Source: Ascaphus truei (lineage: Eukaryota; Chordata; Amphibia; Anura; Ascaphidae). Taken from it: a stretch of 64,000 bases of DNA. Each line of letters opens with the position of its first letter. Position 1 is the stretch's first letter. Shown piece by piece: positions 11,902 through 23,699 of this stretch. The notes under the pieces were generated by a model. The model was not told the DNA's origin, searched no databases, and saw nothing but the letters and a program-made list of their open reading frames with translations. The stretch is from the NCBI GenBank assembly GCA_036426205.1, contig WSYH01002456.1, positions 22,558-86,557 on the forward strand, written 5' to 3'. The position numbers and the translations under genes are program-made.

Positions 11902-12980
11902 TACATCACTAACATTCAGGGACCATTTAACACCTCTAGCCATAAATCACATCTACACACGAGGGAGGGACAAACACAGATAACATTCCAGGAGACACAG
12001 TTTTAAAGTAAATCCTTTGCTTGCTTTATTCATTGTAACATTGCTGGAAGAAGAGATCAGTGTATCTCGAAAGCTTGCACAAATAAAAGCATTTTGTTAG
12101 CAACAGAACGGTATTGTCTTCATTTTTATTTTATATATATATTCATATTAATTAAATGGAGTAACAATAACACCTGTAGGCTGCATCACTGCTGTAGAGC
12201 AACACACAGGGGGAATAACCTGCTATGGGTGTGGTGACTGATTACTGTGTATTGAAAGGAGTTCTACTATAGTTCTACTATAGGCAAATCTAATGTGGTC
12301 TAAGTGTTCTGTGTACCAGCACATACACTGTAATGTATCAGGAAAAATTATTCCTCTATCGGCGGCCGTGGGTTCACTAAATGGCTGTCGGTGCAGCAGA
12401 AGATGCAAAATTCTGTGGGGAAGATCATGTTACCAGGCAGTCACTAGATACAATTGGTGCACTGCTAAAGAGAGGGCAGGGCTCAAAAAAGGGTGTGCCA
12501 GAGCCTGCTTAGAAGAGGAAGGAGATGTGACTTTGTAAATGACTGCTATAAAAACAAAAAATGGTAGTTACATTCTAATACATTAAAAATTTAATTCACA
12601 GTTGTTTAAAAAAAATGCTACAAGTATGTTCTCATAATACAGAACTGATTTATTAAAAAAACACACATGTAGGATATTGCTTGGTGTGCAGCTTTAACTG
12701 GTATGTGAACCCCTAAAAGTCAAACATGGAGAGGCAGCAAGGCTGGTCAAGTAACTTTCCTTAATTAGCTAGTCTCTAATGACCCTGCAGGTCTGGTTTT
12801 ACAGAGGGCTCGTAGTTAATTGAATGACCAGTAATTAGAGCTTGTGTAGCCCTCACAGAAAGTGCAGTCTGGTATAAACACAAATTAACCCCAGAGTGAC
12901 CTCTTAAACGTGATCCCTAAGTGTGTTGAGAGGGAGAGTGATCATTACCCTGATTTGGGTGCATATTGTAACCAGCAGTA
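11721..12980. other. Non-coding stretch with microsatellites
   Basis: (TA)n at about 11812-11832 and (CA)n at about 11871-11898. Near 12050-12110 a block with ATCTCGAAAGCTTGC and AAATAAAAGCATTT resembles dispersed repeats with a hammerhead-like core, but too little remains to classify it. The rest shows no gene. Confidence 0.45.
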
Positions 12981-13161
12981 CAGATGCAGCGGCCATTAGT
13001 TTAAGACATCATGGCGACGTTTTCGTGTGCGCTGCTGTACTCCACGCAGCATCAATCGCCCCAGACACACGTGTTTATCGCAGTTGCTTTGTGTGCAGTT
13101 ATATGCAACGAAATGAGGTATAAACTGCGCGATTTGCTAAAATAATGGCCCGCTGCATCTG
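12981..13161. mobile_element. Mariner-type miniature, family A, copy 3 (181 bp)
   Basis: The left end is CAGATGCAGCGGCCATTA after TA at 12979-12980. The right end is TAATGGCCCGCTGCATCTG before TA at 13162-13163. The interior matches copy 2 in reverse orientation (CTGTACTCCACGCAGCAT). It is an internally deleted non-autonomous Tc1/mariner-type element. Confidence 0.85.
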
Positions 13162-13163
13162 TA

Positions 13164-13611
13164 AGTAGGAGTGGGGACCAGGAAAAGTAATCAGGAAGCC
13201 CTTGTGTGGGGCTGACCTGATTAGTGAGAACAGGAGACCACTGAAAGGGAGTTTCTAAAAAAACCTCCCCCCTTCCATGGTCGCACTACAACTTCTCTCT
13301 ATATGAGTTAATGTACGGCCCAGCACCGTGGTGGATATGGTTCATGGAAGAGTGCTCTAACAGAGGTAACAATGCAGCAGGTACTGCAGCAGCAGTGAAT
13401 TCCTCAGTATGCAGGCGTGCGTCCTTATGGTTACACCATTGACAAAGTGCGTAACCGCCTCGATGCAGTAGATATCCGTTTTTCTGTTCACATATTTATC
13501 CCCTCCCCTAGTGAACTTCCCATATCTAGGAGCTCTGGTATCCCCTTTTGTTTTGGTCTCATAGGACACCAGAGGATTGGATTCTGTTGGAACAACAGGA
13601 TAGAATCCAAT
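13164..13611. other. Stretch without a recognisable gene
   Basis: No ORF with a recognisable domain and no repeat match seen within the window. It ends at the edge of the LINE endonuclease fragment. Confidence 0.4.
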
Positions 13612-14160
13612 CTAAGAATGGTTGCAAGATTTTAGGTTTGTCTGAGTGGTTTGGGAAATTATTAGGTTCAATATAGTGACTTGAATTACGTCCAGGTTTT
13701 CATGTTTTTTGGGGTGAAGCCAATTGAGGTTGAAATCCGCAAGAACTAACAGGTCACTCTTCTCATTCAGAGAGGAAATTTTGCCAAGAAAATTAGTTAA
13801 ATCAGTCAGGAAATGTAATGGGGCTTTAGGGGGATGGTAGATGCCAGCAATAAAAATTGCCTTAGGGAAGAGGAGGAACATTTTACCAACTAGGATTTCA
13901 TAAGAGGATCTGCTTGGGGGGCAATTTAGCAGTGTAAATTATAAGGAGTCTTCAATATAAAGTAACACCCTTTCTCCTCTTTTTGACCTACTGTATCTTT
14001 CCTAAAAGTGGCGTATCACTGATAGATGCATCAAGTGTTTTAGGAGTTATCCATGTTTCGGTGAGAATTATGGTTTTGGGCTTATGCAAAAGGCCCTTAG
14101 TTCATTGAGTTTGGGCAGCAGGCTTTGAATATTTACATGAGCAACAGGTAGCCCTTTTTG
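13612..14160 (-). pseudogene. L2-clade LINE endonuclease (APE-type) fragment
   Basis: Read on the minus strand, the N-terminal part starts near 14155 with VAHVNIQSLLPKLNELR. It continues through frame breaks to 13881-13612, where FIAGIYHPPKAPLHFLTDL and LLVLADFNLNWL are the AGIYRPP and GDFN motifs of APE endonucleases in L2-type LINEs. The reading is broken by several stops. It is probably the 5' half of the same LINE whose RT lies at 9836-11720, separated by about 1.9 kb of other DNA. Confidence 0.7.
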
Positions 14161-14642
14161 GAATTTGAAAGGGGCATTATGGAGAGGGAGAGCCTGTGTT
14201 GAGCTTAATATCCCTTGCTAAAGAGAGTAACAGTATACATATACATTTGAGTAATTGTTTGCAAGCCACAAGTTGCAATGTTTGCCATTAGTGTGCTGTA
14301 TTTCAGGGCTCTTCGCCAACATCCAGTAGATAATGCAAGGCTTTTGAGTAGTCCAGGGTGTGTGCCAAAAGGAAGAAGTTTGTAGTGGATAGAGATACTG
14401 TAGTAACATTTACATGAGATCACAATAAAGAAGAAAGTTGAGGTAAGTAGCAGGTGTATTATTAGAAAGGTAGAGGGGAAAAAAGAAAACTGTGTACCTT
14501 ACACAGAGTTGAAATACAGGAAACCTGTAGAGTTGAAATACAGGATTTTAAAGCTGCCAGTACAGTTGTGTAGCTGCTATCAAATTGTTGACTCAAGAAA
14601 ACAAGGATCAGTGGGCGCACTACTGACCAGAATTTTATAATA
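14161..14642. other. Stretch without a recognisable gene
   Basis: AT-rich. A short tandem duplication (AGTTGAAATACAGGA) occurs near 14508-14545. No coding signal. Confidence 0.45.
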
Positions 14643-15058
14643 TAGTTATTTCTAAAGTGGTCTTAACAGGACTGCAAACAAACATTATTTAAAAAAAAAG
14701 ACAATGAATAATTTACATTAACACAATGTGCACTCATTGTGTTTGATTTTCATATTAAATGTAATATGACTAAAACGTCTTAATCCAAAGCAAAATGATG
14801 TGAACTCCTGAAATATGTACTGTATGTGTATTTGTTTCTGATAACAAAGGCACTCTGTGTGTCTATCTATATACTGTATCGAATATGTTCTCATGTGGCT
14901 TTCGCCTAAATAGATGATTAGGGTCTATGAAAATCAAACAAAATTAGTGCACATTGTGTTAGTGTAATTTTTCATTGTCTTTTTTTTTTAAATTGTGTCA
15001 TTAAAGTTTATTTTTTAACTGTTTGTTTGCAGTCCTGTTAAGACCACTTTAGAATTAA
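14643..15058. mobile_element. Palindromic miniature, about 416 bp
   Basis: Inverted arms of about 115 bp. TCTAAAGTGGTCTTAACAGG at 14652-14671 pairs with CCTGTTAAGACCACTTTAGA at about 15034-15053. AAAAAGACAATGAA pairs with TTCATTGTCTTTTT, and ACACAATGTGCAC pairs with GTGCACATTGTGT. The middle is AT-rich and non-coding. The superfamily is not assigned because no clean target duplication was found. Confidence 0.7.
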
Positions 15059-17283
15059 CTTAGTACATACAACCTAAAAATGTAAGTTGTGCAAATGTCT
15101 TGAAATTTGCTTCAGAAAATTATTTGTGGTATTTTACATTTTTCTTTACATTTTCTTGAAAGTTCACATTGCTCAGGAATTCACCAAATTGGCTTAAGTT
15201 GAACATTTTATCCAAATAATAAATGACCAGAATTTTGTGAAATGGCAGCATATTAAGCCAAATTATGCACTTTTGTGTGTTTATGCCTTTTTTTTCTAGT
15301 CTCTAGAGGAAGGTAAATTAGATAACTTGTAATACTTTTCAATTATTTTGTAAAGGTTTCCACAATAAATATCAGCTATTTTCACCTGGTGCGTGAAATT
15401 TTACAAACAAATCGCACATCTCTACCTCAAATATGTGTTACTATTTTCTCTACCTTAAATTAAAGTATCTGAAAGTATTCATGTTCTTACGTTAAAACAA
15501 GCAAATTGGGCAACGTCATATCCTAACTAAGCAATAAATAACAATAAGAAAAATAGAATTGTTTATACTGTACGTCAAAAATGAGATATGCAAAATGCTC
15601 ACTAAAGTTTGTGAATCAGACAAAATGTGTCCAAGTTCACAAACATTATCATACATTTTATCTAAGTGTACAAAAACGAAATTTGCTAAGCATTAAGTCA
15701 GTATGTACAGTACGTCACAGGACCCTAAATTCTGGTCACATGACCCATTATATACTGTAATTTTCACAAAATTACATTCTAAGCAATAGGCCCATTCATG
15801 AAAATTTTGCAGAAAAGCTAAATTTATGAGATTTATACGTATTTGAACACATATTTGAATTTGAATATATATGAATACATATTTGAATACATCTGAAATC
15901 TCTGCTCAGAACTATTATACGTGCATTAAAACGTATCACCTGTAAGAAACCTACCAGGCAGTGTCTAAAAACTATTCTAAAGATTATAAATCATATGACA
16001 AAGCATGTCTGTAATTATCAAATACATTTTGAAGCAGTAGATAAAATGAAGTAACCATTGGTTTTATGCATTCAGTTGCAAAAAATATAAAATAATTTGC
16101 ATAACGTTTGATCAACAACATTTTTCTTAGGGAAACATTTTTACGCTAAACACGAAATGAAGTACATGTGTTTTTAAACCGTTCTTAGTGAAATAGATCT
16201 TAGAGAACTTAACGGGAATAAATGTCAATTAGCCTACCATTTTCTTTCCTTTTCTATCAGTTTTAATTTAAGGAAATTAGGAAAACCAGTTGACACTTAA
16301 ATGTAAAACATGTGGGCATTCATGTGGGGTAAAGGATCTCTGGGGTTGAAGTCATCACCATTAACTTTGTTACTGAACCCTATAACAACGTGTATTATTT
16401 TAAAGCATTCCTCTCTTTCTCCCTTTTGCATTTCAACAAACGACTCTAAGCCACATATGTTGACCTGTGCCCGTAATAGGAAGTATTATATTAGCAATAC
16501 ATAGCTGTCTGAAAAGGGAATCAAAATCAATTTCAAATACTTCAATAAATCCCTCATTATCTGTATTTTTAACTTTTTTTTCATGACTACCTAAGATATT
16601 GAGGGGGAAAAGAGAGGAATCATTCTTCAGATCCATGTCATATGTTAAACCAATCAAAACCAGACAAGTCCATTATTCACTTTTCAGAGAGTCTCTGTAA
16701 GACAGAAATAATATGACACTTAACCACAGCACGGCCATTCATGTGAGGCCCCAGATGGCTACTTAAAAACAAAGAGGGAAGGTTGCAGAAGTTTTAAGAT
16801 AATCATGTTTCAGGCCTTTGCAGATTTACTTGTCATGAGTCCTCTTGGGTCAACATTTTTTATTATAAATACAACACGTTTTACCTACAGTATTAGACAG
16901 GCCATCTTGCCTAACAAGGCCATAAAAATGGAATGACAACAATAAGTTTGCTGTACAATGTCTAGCCACACATATTTGCAAATGGGATTCAAGACAATGA
17001 TTCAGATTTCACCATTAAACAGGAAATGCTACAAAAAAGTACAGTAAGGTTGGTGCATTTGATTTCACTGCTATTATAAAAAGTACACATATACCTGTAG
17101 TATATTAAAAAAAAAAATGTTGTGCTGGAAAACACCTTTGCATTGGCTTTGTTTAGAAACATTATAAATGAAAATCAATATTTTTTACATATTCCTTGTT
17201 TTGCTATATGTTTAATGTAATAATATAAAAGAATATTTAAACACCTATAGCCATGGCTGGTCTAGACTATCTTTCTGCCCTCC
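15059..17283. other. Two kilobases of AT-rich DNA without a recognisable gene
   Basis: I see no conserved domain, no LINE or DNA-transposon motif and no match to other repeats in the window. ORFs on both strands are short and of low-complexity composition. It may be old or unique intergenic sequence. Confidence 0.5.
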
Positions 17284-17963
17284 TGTCACGTAAGTTCTAA
17301 TAGCTACAGGCAGTGACAGGCTATCCTGTGTGGTTTACCCCCCCCCCCCCCCTCACGCAGCCTCCCTAAGTGGCAGGAGAGGTGGTGACACTGGGTCTGT
17401 ATTGCAGCCAATCATTGTGCAGACCCTGTGCCCTCCCCTTTTGCATTAGGGAGGATGCTTTCCAAATTATACAGTCCATGCCTTCCCACCTGGGGAAGGG
17501 AGAGTAGCTCAGCCACTCCTGGGGCTGAGTGAACCAAGATCTGTGCATAGCACGAGGCCTCAACATTATCTGCTGGCCAGCACCATCCAAGGGCCTGAAA
17601 CCCATTCTCCACTATATGCAAACACTGTTATACATCTGCAGTGGCTGCATCAAATAAAGATCCCTTTTTTATATTTCTGGCTAAGTCGCAGGCTATTGGA
17701 CAGAAGTATAGGAGAAAAGAACTGTCATGGTAGGGACTGCCTGCAGCCCTGCTGTAGCCTGCTATGACTGGAGGCGCTGTCACCGAATGAAAAGAACCCG
17801 AGGATCACCTAAAGCCTGTCCTGTTCCCCACAAGATCGCAGAAGCTCATCTCTCCTGGACTCTCCAAGGTAACCAGCACCACACGTACCTGTAGCCCAGG
17901 CAAAATCTCCCAGAGGGGGTGCGGGGGGTGGGGGGTGGGGAGGAGGGGAAGAAGCAGCGCTAC
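17284..17963 (+). mobile_element. LTR-like dispersed repeat, family B, copy 2
   Basis: Homologous to 5140-5745 (CAGACCCTGTGCCCTCCCC, ATAAAGATCCC poly(A)-like signal near 17654, AAAGCCTGTCCTGTT, TCTCCCAGAGGGGG, end GCGCTACA). It may start at TGTCACG (17284) and end at CTACA, which would give a 680-bp solo LTR. C- and G-runs at about 17338-17352 and 17915-17945 are internal. The class is inferred from shape only. Confidence 0.45.
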
Positions 17964-18524
17964 ACACCTTTTTACAATTAATACATATTACATTACATTT
18001 GAGATAGATATGAGTAATAAACTGTGAAGTCACAATGTACTGTACAATGCATGTATAGAGGGGTCTTCGGTTCCTGCAATTGGAGTTCCAAATAGGACGA
18101 TAGGGCAGCAGTGCTCCCCCTCAAATAGTCATACCTATCATACAGATGTTGCAGGATTTACACGGGAGAACAAGTAAAAGTCTGTGGTGCCTGGACAAGT
18201 GTCTGCCATGGTAAAGCTGGGGGCAGTCCATGCTTGCACGTGGCAGCATCACCAAAGACATGATGGCTTAATACATCTGAACATATAGATAAGAGAGTCC
18301 AGACCCCCAAATTTTTATGCCACCTGCACTAATTTTAAGATCTACATGCAAGGTCTGAACCGAAAATGAAGCAAAACCTTGTTTATGCTTCCTGCTTGGC
18401 TTGGACCTCACTGCATTTCCACCTTCCTATAAGGTCACTCACCTCTATTATTTCATGTTAGTGTTGGCACACAAAGGGAAGGGAGTGTATGGGAAGGCTC
18501 GTACAGAGAGACATATATATACAC
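17964..18524. other. Stretch without a recognisable gene
   Basis: No coding motif or repeat match recognised. Confidence 0.4.
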
Positions 18525-18578
18525 ATTTTAAGTTATGGTGGGTGAAAAAGACGACAGAAAACCTCCACCGTTAGCATA

Positions 18579-18938
18579 CACTGGCGACACGTTTTATTGA
18601 AGCACGGCTAGCACCGCAAGCCGGGGGATGCCCCGGTGTGCTAGCCGCACTCCCTCAGCGTGCCGCGCATCACTGATGCGTGGTCACGCGTCATCGGGTG
18701 CCTGCGCCTCCTGCACGCGCGTCCAGGGCTCCCCGAGGGAGCCCTGGTGTCCCGCGATGTGGGGGACGGCGGCAGGGGGTTCCGGGGGACCCGGCGGATC
18801 CGGCAGCGGGAGGAAGAAATCCCCGATCGGAGGGCGCTCCTCCGCTGCTTCGGCGCGCGCCCGGCACCCTCCGGCGCGCGCCAGGTTACTGCTGCGGCCG
18901 AGAACGGGCAAATGCTCGAATAAACTCGGCCGCAGCAG
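18579..18938. mobile_element. Mariner-type miniature related to the forkhead transposon, 360 bp, GC-rich
   Basis: The left end is CACTGGCGACACGTTTTATT after TA at 18577-18578. The right end is CTCGGCCGCAGCAG before TA at 18939-18940. The left end matches the 23073 and 61203 miniatures, and the right end GCAGCAG|TA matches the right end of the 22746-28923 element. The interior is unusually GC-rich and makes several spurious overlapping ORFs. Confidence 0.75.
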
Positions 18939-19039
18939 TATAGCCAAAAAAGAATATCACTTGTGAGCACATTCACATATCTTAGACAGGTCTGCAACCC
19001 TGCCTTTCAACCATTATCACCTCACATACAGTGCTCCCA

Positions 19040-19523
19040 ATACTCCTTGAGAAAAGGCAAACTTGCCCGAAATGCGTGGGAGGAAGTCTTCTAGTCATGT
19101 TCTGTTGTATCTGTTTTATGTAGTTTAATAAATTGATTTTACCTAAACCTGGTGAGTCTGACATCTATAGGAGCCGCGCTGGCATTGATCATCTACTCTC
19201 TTGTCTGCATCCGGATCGTGGCCACGCAGGAAGTGCGTGATTTACCCCTGGAGGGGAACGCACAGCCGGGAGCAGAGGGGACGGATCATCGGAGTAGCTA
19301 CTCCATCCGTGGGCTGTCGCATCTGCAGCCACTCACCATACACTGAGAACGGATCTGTACGCAGCTCTTAACCCATACCTCCACAAGGCTTTTTTCCTGA
19401 TCCACTTACCTTATTATTTAGGCTACACAGCCACGGGGTGTTATCCTGGAGTCATCGATAGGAGTCATCGACGGTTCCTCTTGGTAGTTTCAACCATTAT
19501 CACCTCACATACAGTGCTCCCAC
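19040..19523 (+). mobile_element. 484-bp insertion bounded by 35-bp direct repeats
   Basis: The segment with ACCATTATCACCTCACATAC and AGTGCTCCCA occurs at 19005-19039 and again at 19489-19523. Right after the first copy is CTTGAGA, an imperfect hairpin GGCAAACTTGCC, then CGAAATGCG, a degenerate hammerhead-like core. Long variable target duplications are a feature of Penelope-like elements, so this may be a non-autonomous relative. No ORF is recognised. Confidence 0.5.
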
Positions 19524-19570
19524 TGCAGTAAGGGATTCTGGGAAAGGACATGCAAATGAGCACACAATGT

Positions 19571-19578
19571 GTCTATAT

Positions 19579-19609
<31 letters not shown>

Positions 19610-19904
19610 CTTACTCTACACTTTTAGGGTATTTCATCAGCCTTAGGGATTCCCAAGGGACTGTTTTAAATGTTATTTTGTTTTTTTTGTATAATCCTTG
19701 TTCTTTTGAATAAACAAATTTATAATTATTTTGCTTGAGTGCTTTTAGTGGGACACTTTTCTTTTTTCTCTCTCAGTATTTATATATATATAAACTTTTT
19801 TTCTCATTTTAATATTAAAAATGTTGACAATAAAATAAAATAAAATAATCAAAAGTTAGAAAATTCACAAAGAGAATATTTGAAAATAAGCAAAGTTTGC
19901 AAAC
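19571..19904. repeat. (TA)n and AT-rich low-complexity DNA
   Basis: (TA)n at about 19580-19609 and again near 19783-19792. AT-rich spacers with AAATAAAATAAAATAA. No gene. Confidence 0.7.
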
Positions 19905-20330
19905 CACTTTACCACTTGGGCCGTTGCCTTAGTCTGTGTGGCAGATCTTAAAAAGCAGCCTGAGTACACAGCCAGCCTGACACAGAGGGCTGAGAGAAGG
20001 CTGTTAGCCTGGAGTCCTGAGACAAAGCAAGACTTCCATTGGAAAGAGCTATAGTAGGCTTGTTATGTTACCATACCTGTGAGGGAAAGGACTGCACCTT
20101 TTTGTGTGTTTAACTTGGAACCAGCTTAACTAGCCAGTGCTGGTAGTTAGGGCAGTTACTTTGTTTTGTTAGCCTCCTGAGTGGAGTATGTTTTTGTTAC
20201 TTTGTCATAAAGGGACAGCACTCCCATAAATTGTTGTTTATTTTAAGTCTGTGGACAAAATAAATCACAATGAATTACACTCCTGGTGTTTGAAGTGAGA
20301 TGTCCTCCTGCCACAACATATATTTAAGTT
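19905..20330 (+). mobile_element. Possible LTR 3' portion
   Basis: The block has LTR-like content: a gap-free 400-bp unit with a late poly(A)-type signal (AAAATAAATCACAA near 20258) followed by CTCCTGGTGTTTGAAG and a CACAACA end. No second copy is seen in the window, so this is a weak, shape-based call. Confidence 0.25.
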
Positions 20331-21069
20331 CCAGTTGGGTTACGTTTAGCACCCTGATCGGTTTTATATGAATGGGAGTAAAGACGTGATTAAATGATCA
20401 CCTTTTTGTAGATCTGGGCCATGGTTAGGTGTATAGGCTACTATTGGTGACCATACTTGATCACTTGAATGGTCTTTGTAAATAGTGTCCTCCTAACTAG
20501 TCTTGTCCTGTCTTTGGTTTACCTAGTCCTGTTATTTGCCAGACTTGGAAACAGACATAAACCACATTATCCTTTACTATAATTATTTTTCTAAATAGTT
20601 TGCAAAAGCACTATTTACTGTACATACATACAGTAAGCCCAGAAGCACTAAGCTCCATTAGGCTAATTAACCTAAATTAATGTTAGGATAATAGTAACGC
20701 CTGAAGGGAATAACTTCACATTTCCACAGTTATACTTCTTTAAATTGTGTATACTGTAGGTACATTTTACAGTCATTAGTGCTGATGATAAGCAAAAGAG
20801 GTGTTCCCGTTAACATTGAATATTCACTATATGGCGTTCAGGTTAAGACAGGGACAAAACATTAGATCATACATAAATGTGGCTTTATTCCTATCCAGAC
20901 ACTAAAATATGGGTTTCTGGGTAAAGACCTTTAGGTAAAACAGGCAATTATTTGAAGCTAACACAAGGCAGTTCTAATTTAACATTATGTTAATCCTAAA
21001 CGAATGTGCTAAATAACGATCATTGTTTTTGCATATGTAACACACTTTTCCCCTCTACATGTATTACCA
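20331..21069. other. Stretch without a recognisable gene
   Basis: A short block near 20640-20690 (AGGCTAATTAACCTAA) resembles 4410-4440. Otherwise nothing is recognised. Confidence 0.4.
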
Positions 21070-22279
21070 GGTGTGGTGCAATACCTGTCAGGCTCACTGG
21101 AGGCCTGAACTTCCGCTGCTGGGAGCCTGGGTTGTATCCTGGAACGATACTTACAGCGCCTCCACCTGTGCAGGATTCGAGAGTGTAGAATAACTCCTGA
21201 CACAGGAACCACATACAGCAACCACTTACACCAGATTATGGATAAAACAGTTTACTATATGCACACAGAACCATATAACAATATCGACAGTGTCACTATT
21301 TAATACTAGGCCTCACAGGGCCATAAACCCACACCATATACCAAAGAGTCCCAAAAGTCCCCCTCCCACCCAAGTGTGAGACAGCGCTGTCCATTAGTTT
21401 GAGATGAGGGTTGGTGCCCTTGGTGTATAATACATGCCAGGTGTGTCCACACCCGGACGTGCAGATGAGCTGGACGTGAGATCCCTTGATCCAGAAGGGT
21501 GATCCCCCATCGTGATCCGCCTCTGCGTTTGGTGGTATCCCTCCAGATGGTCCCCACCTAGAAGATAGTCTCTTATCTGGAGTGAAGTCTGATCCCAAAC
21601 ATGATGATCAGGGCTGCGCAGCAGATGAGCTGTGTCCCTTAACGTAGCAAATAACTATAGGGGCAGGGTCCCTACCTAAGGGCCTGTCCCTGTAGCAACC
21701 ACAATGTTGGTTATAGGATTCAGGGACTAACTGGGGCCAGGAGGGTAATCTGGCCTAGTGCAGGGGCTACTGCTCCTTGCACATGCAACCTCCCCTAACC
21801 TGCTCCCAGCTCTGACTGACTTCCAGTCTCTCATCATGTGAAATGTATCTCTTTGCAGCAGAAGAATCTGTAGCCCTATTGGCTGTAATGCAGCAGGTGA
21901 TAGGGGTGAAAGGGCAGTCCCCAGAGGCTTCTGGGTAATGTAGTCCCCGCGGGACCTCTTTACTATTGGAGCCGCGTGCGCTATCTCCACTGCGCATGCG
22001 CCACTCTGTAATGGCCACCGCCATTTGCAAATGTGTGTGCACGGCTCTGTCAAGGCCCTGCGCTACGGAGCGCCACCTCTGCCCATCCTCACTCCCTATA
22101 ATGGCTGCCGCAACTGTCCTGCACATGCGCTAGCCTCCGCATGCGCGAACCAAACAAACATGGCGGTGCCCTGAAAAGGGAGCCGCCGGCCAGCCCGTCG
22201 CCACCCAGATCTCCCTGTAGCAGCGGAGGTAAGGGGAGGAAAGCAGGAGACCGGGGCACAAGAGGGGACCAGGGCTACA
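21070..22279 (-). mobile_element. LTR-like dispersed repeat, family G, copy 2
   Basis: It shares the segment order of 2680-3716 (CAAGTGTGAGACAGC, AGGGCCTGTCCCTGTAGCAA, AATGTAGTCCCCGCGG, CTGTAATGGCCACCGCC, end GGGCTACA). On the minus strand it would start TGTAGCCC. Promoter-like CpG-rich sequence with GCATGCGC motifs fills 21960-22200. The small ORFs have no domain signature. Confidence 0.4.
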
Positions 22280-22743
22280 CATATAATTTACCTTTGTGGA
22301 TATGAGTTTCCATCAAATTCAAATTTTGAGTTTTAGCAAAACCAAAAAAGGAATTATTTTTTTAGAACCACATCCATAACTCTGGGCCAAGAGCACATCT
22401 CTAGTCTTTTTCAAAGGCTTAATTTTTTGCTGAGCTGTCATCTGTTTATTTTTTCACTGCTTAGGCATCAGATGCTACCATGCAACCTCTGTTGATGAGT
22501 GTGAATGACATCAGCCATTTTTTAACCTAGCAAGGAGGCAAATCTGGAGAATTCAGCGGTAGAATATAAAAAGGGCGAGATTGCAAAAAGCAGCAACAAA
22601 GGCACTTTTGCAATAGCAAAATGTATGAAGATTTATTTATGGGATTAGAGCAGATATAATAATTTTATAAAGCTATCCTTACAATGTTTGTAAATATTTG
22701 TTGCCTGAAGTTAAACAATTATTTTACTAGCTTTTCTCCTCCA
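22280..22743. other. Stretch without a recognisable gene
   Basis: AT-rich flank of the large transposon. Nothing recognised. Confidence 0.4.
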
Positions 22744-23072
22744 TACAGTGGCGGCCGATCTGAGTCTAAGTCGGCTAGATCCGCGGCTCTCAGATTATCC
22801 CGGTTAGGTGCGTTTTTTTGTCGTTTTCGCCCGGAGTGAACTGCATTATTTTCGTGCTCGTGATATTAGCATTTTATTCTCGCTGTCTGCCATACTGCAA
22901 TGCCGTGTAAAAACTCAGGGGGGCGTTTGCGAGCTGTTTTCTTGGAAGTCTAATACCTTCGCCGTTCAACCTACGTCAGTACACAGTCTGTGTGTGCACG
23001 CGCAGTAATTGTAAATTTGCATATTTAAAGTATACAGTAAATGCATTTGCAGTGCTGTTCTGCAGTACAGTA

Positions 23073-23469
23073 CACTGGCGACACACTTTATTCGAGCTCG
23101 GCTAGTCCCACGAATTCGGGTATACCCGGGTGTATTGAGGTTTGTGACTGTTTTCTGCCCGAGTGCATTGAGGTATTTTCCAGGCAGGGATTGAAGCATT
23201 TTATTTCCGCTGGCTGCAATACTGCACAGTATATATATATATACTGCATTACAATTCATGAATTTATGCCATCTGGTAGACACGCGAAGCATTGCAGCCT
23301 ATTAAATCCTAATCATTATCATTTAACAGATCAGCCGCCCGTCAGCCAGGCATGAACCCAGGCTGGGAAGGCAAACGCAACGGGGCTTGTCAGAGGTGAG
23401 GAGCGGCGCATTCCAGGTATCTGCCAGGTACATATTGGGTATTTGCTCGAATAAAGTGTGTCGGTGCAG
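23073..23469. mobile_element. Miniature derivative nested inside the forkhead transposon, 397 bp
   Basis: The left end is CACTGGCGACACACTTTATT after TA at 23071-23072. The right end is AAAGTGTGTCGGTGCAG before TA at 23470-23471. The terminal inverted repeat shares about 19 bp (CGACACACTTTATTCGAGC). Two internal blocks match the host element: AGCATTTTATT...CGCTG...CTGC (host about 22870-22900) and ATTACAATTCATGAAT...GACACGCGAAG (host about 28690-28735). The copy at 61203-61604 is nearly identical. Confidence 0.85.
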
Positions 23470-23699
23470 TATGTCTCAGTATGTCTCATTTGAAAATTGT
23501 TGAAACGCATAGGCGTGTACTGTACTGTAACAGTGTCACATTTCGGCATATACAGCGCTCTCCCCTCGCTCAGGATAATTAAATGCACTGCAGGGTATTT
23601 CAACTTCTTATCTTCTCTACAATGCAGTACATCTCTACCACACCATTCCTTTGAACGTGTGTCTGGTTTCAATCACATTCCTGTTTGACAGCAGGAATT

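Larger units (their letters stand above)
18525..19570. mobile_element. Composite dispersed repeat, family H, copy 1, with two nested insertions
   Basis: It starts with AAGTTATGGTGGGTGAAAAA (shared with 53810 and, inverted, about 53918). It continues after the nested miniature with CACTTGTGAGCACATTCACA (shared with 53478) and ends with AAGGGATTCTGGGAAA (shared with 53565). A TA-flanked miniature interrupts it at 18579-18938. A 484-bp block bounded by 35-bp direct repeats interrupts it at 19040-19523. No coding capacity. Confidence 0.55.

Noticed and set aside
18628..18997. Several overlapping Arg/Ala/Pro-rich ORFs
   Set aside because: They lie in the GC-rich interior of a TA-flanked miniature, appear in all frames and have no domain signature.
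22966..23355. ORFs of about 100 codons on both strands at the nested miniature, repeated at 61218-61490
   Set aside because: They occur because the non-autonomous element is duplicated. They are not conserved proteins.
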